A stretch of 6,748 bases of DNA from Planctomycetota bacterium (GTDB lineage Bacteria; Planctomycetota; MHYJ01; JACPRB01): positions 1 to 6,748 of the forward strand of contig JACQFK010000291.1 of assembly GCA_016200125.1 (NCBI GenBank). The letters are read 5' to 3'. The position numbers and the translations under genes are program-made. Below are positions 3,896-6,748 of the stretch, one piece after another; the first letter of the stretch is position 1; each line of letters opens with the position of its first letter. The notes under the pieces are model-generated. The model saw only the letters and a list, made by a program, of their open reading frames with translations, made no database searches and was not told the DNA's origin.

Positions 3896-6748
3896 ACACG
3901 AGCGACCTCCCCCTGTCCTCCCGCTCGAAGGAGCTCGTCGACCTCTTCGCCGAGAAGATCCTCGTGATCGACGGCGCCATGGGCACGATGATCCAGCAGC
4001 GCAACCTCACGGCCCGGGATTTCGGCGGCCCCGACCTCGAGGGCTGCAACGAGAACCTCGTGATCACGCGGCCCGACGTCATCCGCGACATCCACGCGGA
4101 GTACTTCGCCGCCGGTGCCGACCTCGTCGAGACCAACTCCTTCGGCGGCACGCCCTTCGTCCTGAACGAGTACGGCCTGGGCGCCCGCGCCGAGGAGATC
4201 AACGAGGCCGCCGCCCGCGTGGCCCGAGAGGCCGCCGCGGACTTCCCCGGTCCCCGCTTCGTCGCGGGCTCGATGGGGCCGACGACCAAGACGATCACCG
4301 TCACCGGCGGCATCACCTTCACCGAGCTCGTCGAGAACTTCCGCCGCCAGACCCTGGGCCTCCTGCGCGGCGGGGTCGACGTGCTGCTCCTCGAAACCTC
4401 GCAGGACACCCGCAACGTGAAGGCCGCGATCCTGGGGATCGAGCAGGCCCAGCGCGAGACCGGCTTCCGGGTCCCCCTCATGCTCTCGGCGACGATCGAG
4501 CCCATGGGCACCATGCTCGCGGGGCAGGGGGTCGACGCCTTCTACGCCTCGATCGAGCACGCCAAGCCGCTCTCGGTCGGCCTCAACTGCGGCACGGGCC
4601 CCGAGTTCATGACCGACCACCTCCGCACGCTGTCCGGCATGGCGGCCTGCTACGTCTCCTGCTACCCCAACGCCGGCCTGCCCGACGCCGACGGGAACTA
4701 CAACGAGACCGCCGCGATGGTCGCCGGCGCGCTCGGCCGCTTCATCGAGCAGGGCTGGGTGAACCTGGTGGGCGGCTGCTGCGGCACGACGCCCGACTAC
4801 ATCCGCGCGATCGCGAAGGTCGCCCGGGCGGGGAAGCCCCGCCGGCCGGCGACGGCCCGCGTCACCCACGTGAGCGGGATCGAGTACGTCCCCTGCGAGG
4901 ACTCCAGCCGCCCGCTCATCGTGGGCGAGCGCACCAACGTGACGGGCTCGAAGAAGTTCCGCGAGCTCATCATGGCGAAGAAGTTCGAGGAGGCGGCGGA
5001 GATCGGCCGCAAGCAGGTCAAGGCCGGGGCCCACATCCTCGACGTCAACATCCAGCACACGGAGATCGACGAGCTGCCGGCCACCGGCGCCTTCCTCGAG
5101 AAGCTGATCCGCATGGTGAAGGCGCCGCTGGTGATCGACACCACGAACCCGAAGGCGATCGAGTTCGCGCTCACCTACAGCCAGGGCAAGGCGATCATCA
5201 ACTCGATCAACCTGGAGGACGGCGAGGAGAAGTTCGAGACCGTCTGCCCCATCGCCCGCCGCTACGGCGCGGCCGTCATCGTGGGCTGCATCGACGAGCA
5301 GGGTCAGGCGATCTCGACCGAGGCCAAGGTCAAGGTCGCCGACCGCAGCTACCGGCTGCTCACGGAGAAGTACGGGATGCAGCCCGAGGACATCCTCTGG
5401 GATCCCCTCGTCTTCCCCTGCGCCTCGGGCGACGTGAACTACCTCGGCTCCGCGAAGCAGACGATCGACGCCGTCCGGGCGCTCAAGGAGAAGTACCCGC
5501 TCACGAAGACCATCCTCGGGATCTCCAACGTCTCCTTCGGCGTTCCGCCCGCGGGCCGCGAGGCGCTGAACGCCGTCTACCTCTACCATAACACGAAGGC
5601 GGGGCTCGACTTCGCGATCGTCTCGTCGGAGAAGCTGGTCCGCTACGCCTCGATCCCGGAGGAGGAGAAGAAGCTCTGCGACGACCTCCTCTTCAACCGC
5701 GGGCAGGACCCCATCGCGAGGTTCACCGAGCACTTCCGCGGCAAGAAGACGGTCGCGGCGGACAAGAAGAAGCTCTCGCTCGACGAGCGGCTCGCGAGCT
5801 ACATCGTCGAAGGCACCAAGGAGGGGCTGATCGACGACCTCGAGGAGAAGCGCAAGGGGACGAAGCCGCTCGACATCATCAACGGCCCGCTCATGAAGGG
5901 CATGGACGAGGTCGGGCGCCTCTTCAACAACAACGAGCTCATCGTCGCCGAGGTGCTGCAGTCGGCCGAGGTGATGAAGGCGGCGGTGGCCCATCTCGAG
6001 GGCTTCATGGAGAAGGCGGACGCCCAGAACCGCGGCAAGCTGATCCTCGCGACCGTGAAGGGCGACGTCCACGACATCGGCAAGAACCTGGTCGAGATCA
6101 TCCTCTCGAACAACGGCTACTCGGTCGTGAACCTCGGCATCAAGTGCCCGCCCGAGACGCTGATCGCGGCGGCGCAGAAGCACAAGCCGGACATGATCGG
6201 CCTTTCCGGCCTGCTCGTGAAGTCGGCCCAGCAGATGGTGATCACGGCGCAGGACCTGCGCACGGCGGGCATCACGCTGCCGATCCTGGTCGGCGGCGCG
6301 GCGCTGACCAAGAAGTTCACCTACACCCGGATCCGCCCGACCTACGGCAGCTTCGTCGGCTACGCGCGCGACGCGATGCAGGGGCTCGACCTGGCCAACC
6401 AGGTCATGAACCCAGGCGCGCGGTCGGCGCTCGACCGGAAGATCGCCGCCGAGGCGCTGCAGCTCTCGCAGACCGACGCGGCGAAGGAGGAGACCCTGCC
6501 GGCGGCGCCCGCGGTCAGGTCGACGCAGATCCGCGCCGACGAGCCGGTCCGCGTGCCTCCCGACCTCGAGCGCCACGTCGTGGGCCTGCCCGACCTCCGC
6601 GCGCTCTGGCCCTACGTGAGCCCCTTCATGCTCTACGGGAAGCATCTCGGCGTGAAGGGCTCGCTCGAGAAGCTGGCCGAGGCGCGCGACGCGAAGTTCC
6701 TGGAGATCCGGGAGATCGTCCAGCGCGTCCAGCGGAACTGCGAGGAAG
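3892..6748 (+). CDS. metH: Cobalamin-dependent methionine synthase MetH (3' end beyond window)
   Basis: MetH transfers the methyl group of 5-methyltetrahydrofolate via cob(I)alamin to homocysteine, giving methionine in the cytoplasm. In the 952 codons visible, the homocysteine-binding barrel (about 1-315) has zinc ligands C233 (GLNCGTG), C296 and C297 (GGCCGTT). The folate domain (about 340-620) opens with IVGERTNVTGS at 343. The cobalamin cap (about 629-708) precedes the B12 domain (about 716-840), with DVHDIG at 725-730 (H727 the axial ligand), LSGLLVKS near 771 and GGAAL at 801. A linker rich in Ala, Pro and charged residues (about 844-885) leads to DLRALWPYVSPFMLYGKHLG, which resembles the entry to the reactivation domain in Thermus/Chloroflexi-type MetH. 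Full-length enzymes are usually 1150-1250 residues, so 200-300 are missing. The GTG start at 3892 shares GTGA with the upstream stop, which indicates translational coupling. The frame stays open to the right edge without a break. Confidence 0.97.
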   Translation, partial: MNTSDLPLSSRSKELVDLFAEKILVIDGAMGTMIQQRNLTARDFGGPDLEGCNENLVITRPDVIRDIHAEYFAAGADLVETNSFGGTPFVLNEYGLGARAEEINEAAARVAREAAADFPGPRFVAGSMGPTTKTITVTGGITFTELVENFRRQTLGLLRGGVDVLLLETSQDTRNVKAAILGIEQAQRETGFRVPLMLSATIEPMGTMLAGQGVDAFYASIEHAKPLSVGLNCGTGPEFMTDHLRTLSGMAACYVSCYPNAGLPDADGNYNETAAMVAGALGRFIEQGWVNLVGGCCGTTPDYIRAIAKVARAGKPRRPATARVTHVSGIEYVPCEDSSRPLIVGERTNVTGSKKFRELIMAKKFEEAAEIGRKQVKAGAHILDVNIQHTEIDELPATGAFLEKLIRMVKAPLVIDTTNPKAIEFALTYSQGKAIINSINLEDGEEKFETVCPIARRYGAAVIVGCIDEQGQAISTEAKVKVADRSYRLLTEKYGMQPEDILWDPLVFPCASGDVNYLGSAKQTIDAVRALKEKYPLTKTILGISNVSFGVPPAGREALNAVYLYHNTKAGLDFAIVSSEKLVRYASIPEEEKKLCDDLLFNRGQDPIARFTEHFRGKKTVAADKKKLSLDERLASYIVEGTKEGLIDDLEEKRKGTKPLDIINGPLMKGMDEVGRLFNNNELIVAEVLQSAEVMKAAVAHLEGFMEKADAQNRGKLILATVKGDVHDIGKNLVEIILSNNGYSVVNLGIKCPPETLIAAAQKHKPDMIGLSGLLVKSAQQMVITAQDLRTAGITLPILVGGAALTKKFTYTRIRPTYGSFVGYARDAMQGLDLANQVMNPGARSALDRKIAAEALQLSQTDAAKEETLPAAPAVRSTQIRADEPVRVPPDLERHVVGLPDLRALWPYVSPFMLYGKHLGVKGSLEKLAEARDAKFLEIREIVQRVQRNCEE

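Noticed and set aside
3553..6645. Open minus-strand frame of about 1030 codons opposite metH
   Set aside because: It lies antisense to a clear metH, has a composition dominated by Arg, Asp, Leu and Val with no family-like motif, and is a by-product of high third-position G/C in the real gene.

Overview
The window is a GC-rich bacterial chromosome segment with strong G/C preference at third codon positions. It carries two divergently transcribed gene groups separated by a 325-bp regulatory region (2674-2998). The gene content suggests a Planctomycetota-like or similar deep-branching, GC-rich bacterium: a Hanks-type Ser/Thr kinase with an MJ0042-type zinc ribbon, a 'DLQRWLEGEPV' C-lobe end and a membrane anchor, plus a Thermus/Chloroflexi-flavoured MetH. 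This assignment is inferred from protein style only.

Left half, minus strand: a membrane-anchored serine/threonine protein kinase (421-2673) is followed after 47 bp by the first 124 codons of a second gene (1-373) that runs off the left edge. Both proteins start with the same four-unit module of GspE/MshE N-terminal-like repeats, so they look like members of one signalling family built on a shared N-terminal sensor or docking module. The second gene appears to have its own promoter, whose -10 box lies only six bases before the ATG. This predicts a leaderless mRNA.

Right half, plus strand: an ArsR-type helix-turn-helix fused to a SAM-dependent methyltransferase (2999-3895) overlaps by four bases (GTGA) the start of metH, cobalamin-dependent methionine synthase (3892 to beyond the right edge; 952 codons visible, ending near the start of the reactivation domain). 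Together they form a methionine/SAM-cycle operon. MetH remethylates homocysteine, and the ArsR-methyltransferase is most simply read as an autoregulator that senses SAM or S-adenosylhomocysteine (SAH) rather than metal.

The intergenic region is dense with signals. It has a near-consensus promoter (TTGACA, 17 bp, TATATT) with an inverted repeat over the -10 and start point, and a CCATAACT direct repeat exactly 63 bp apart. A 33-bp near-perfect palindrome lies in the kinase leader. The met-operon leader, about 120 nt long, holds four perfect tandem heptamers, a strong GC hairpin that covers the only Shine-Dalgarno-like bases, and an 8-bp complement between the mRNA 5' end and the start codon. 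No RNA genes, insertion sequences, CRISPR arrays or clear intrinsic terminators were seen.
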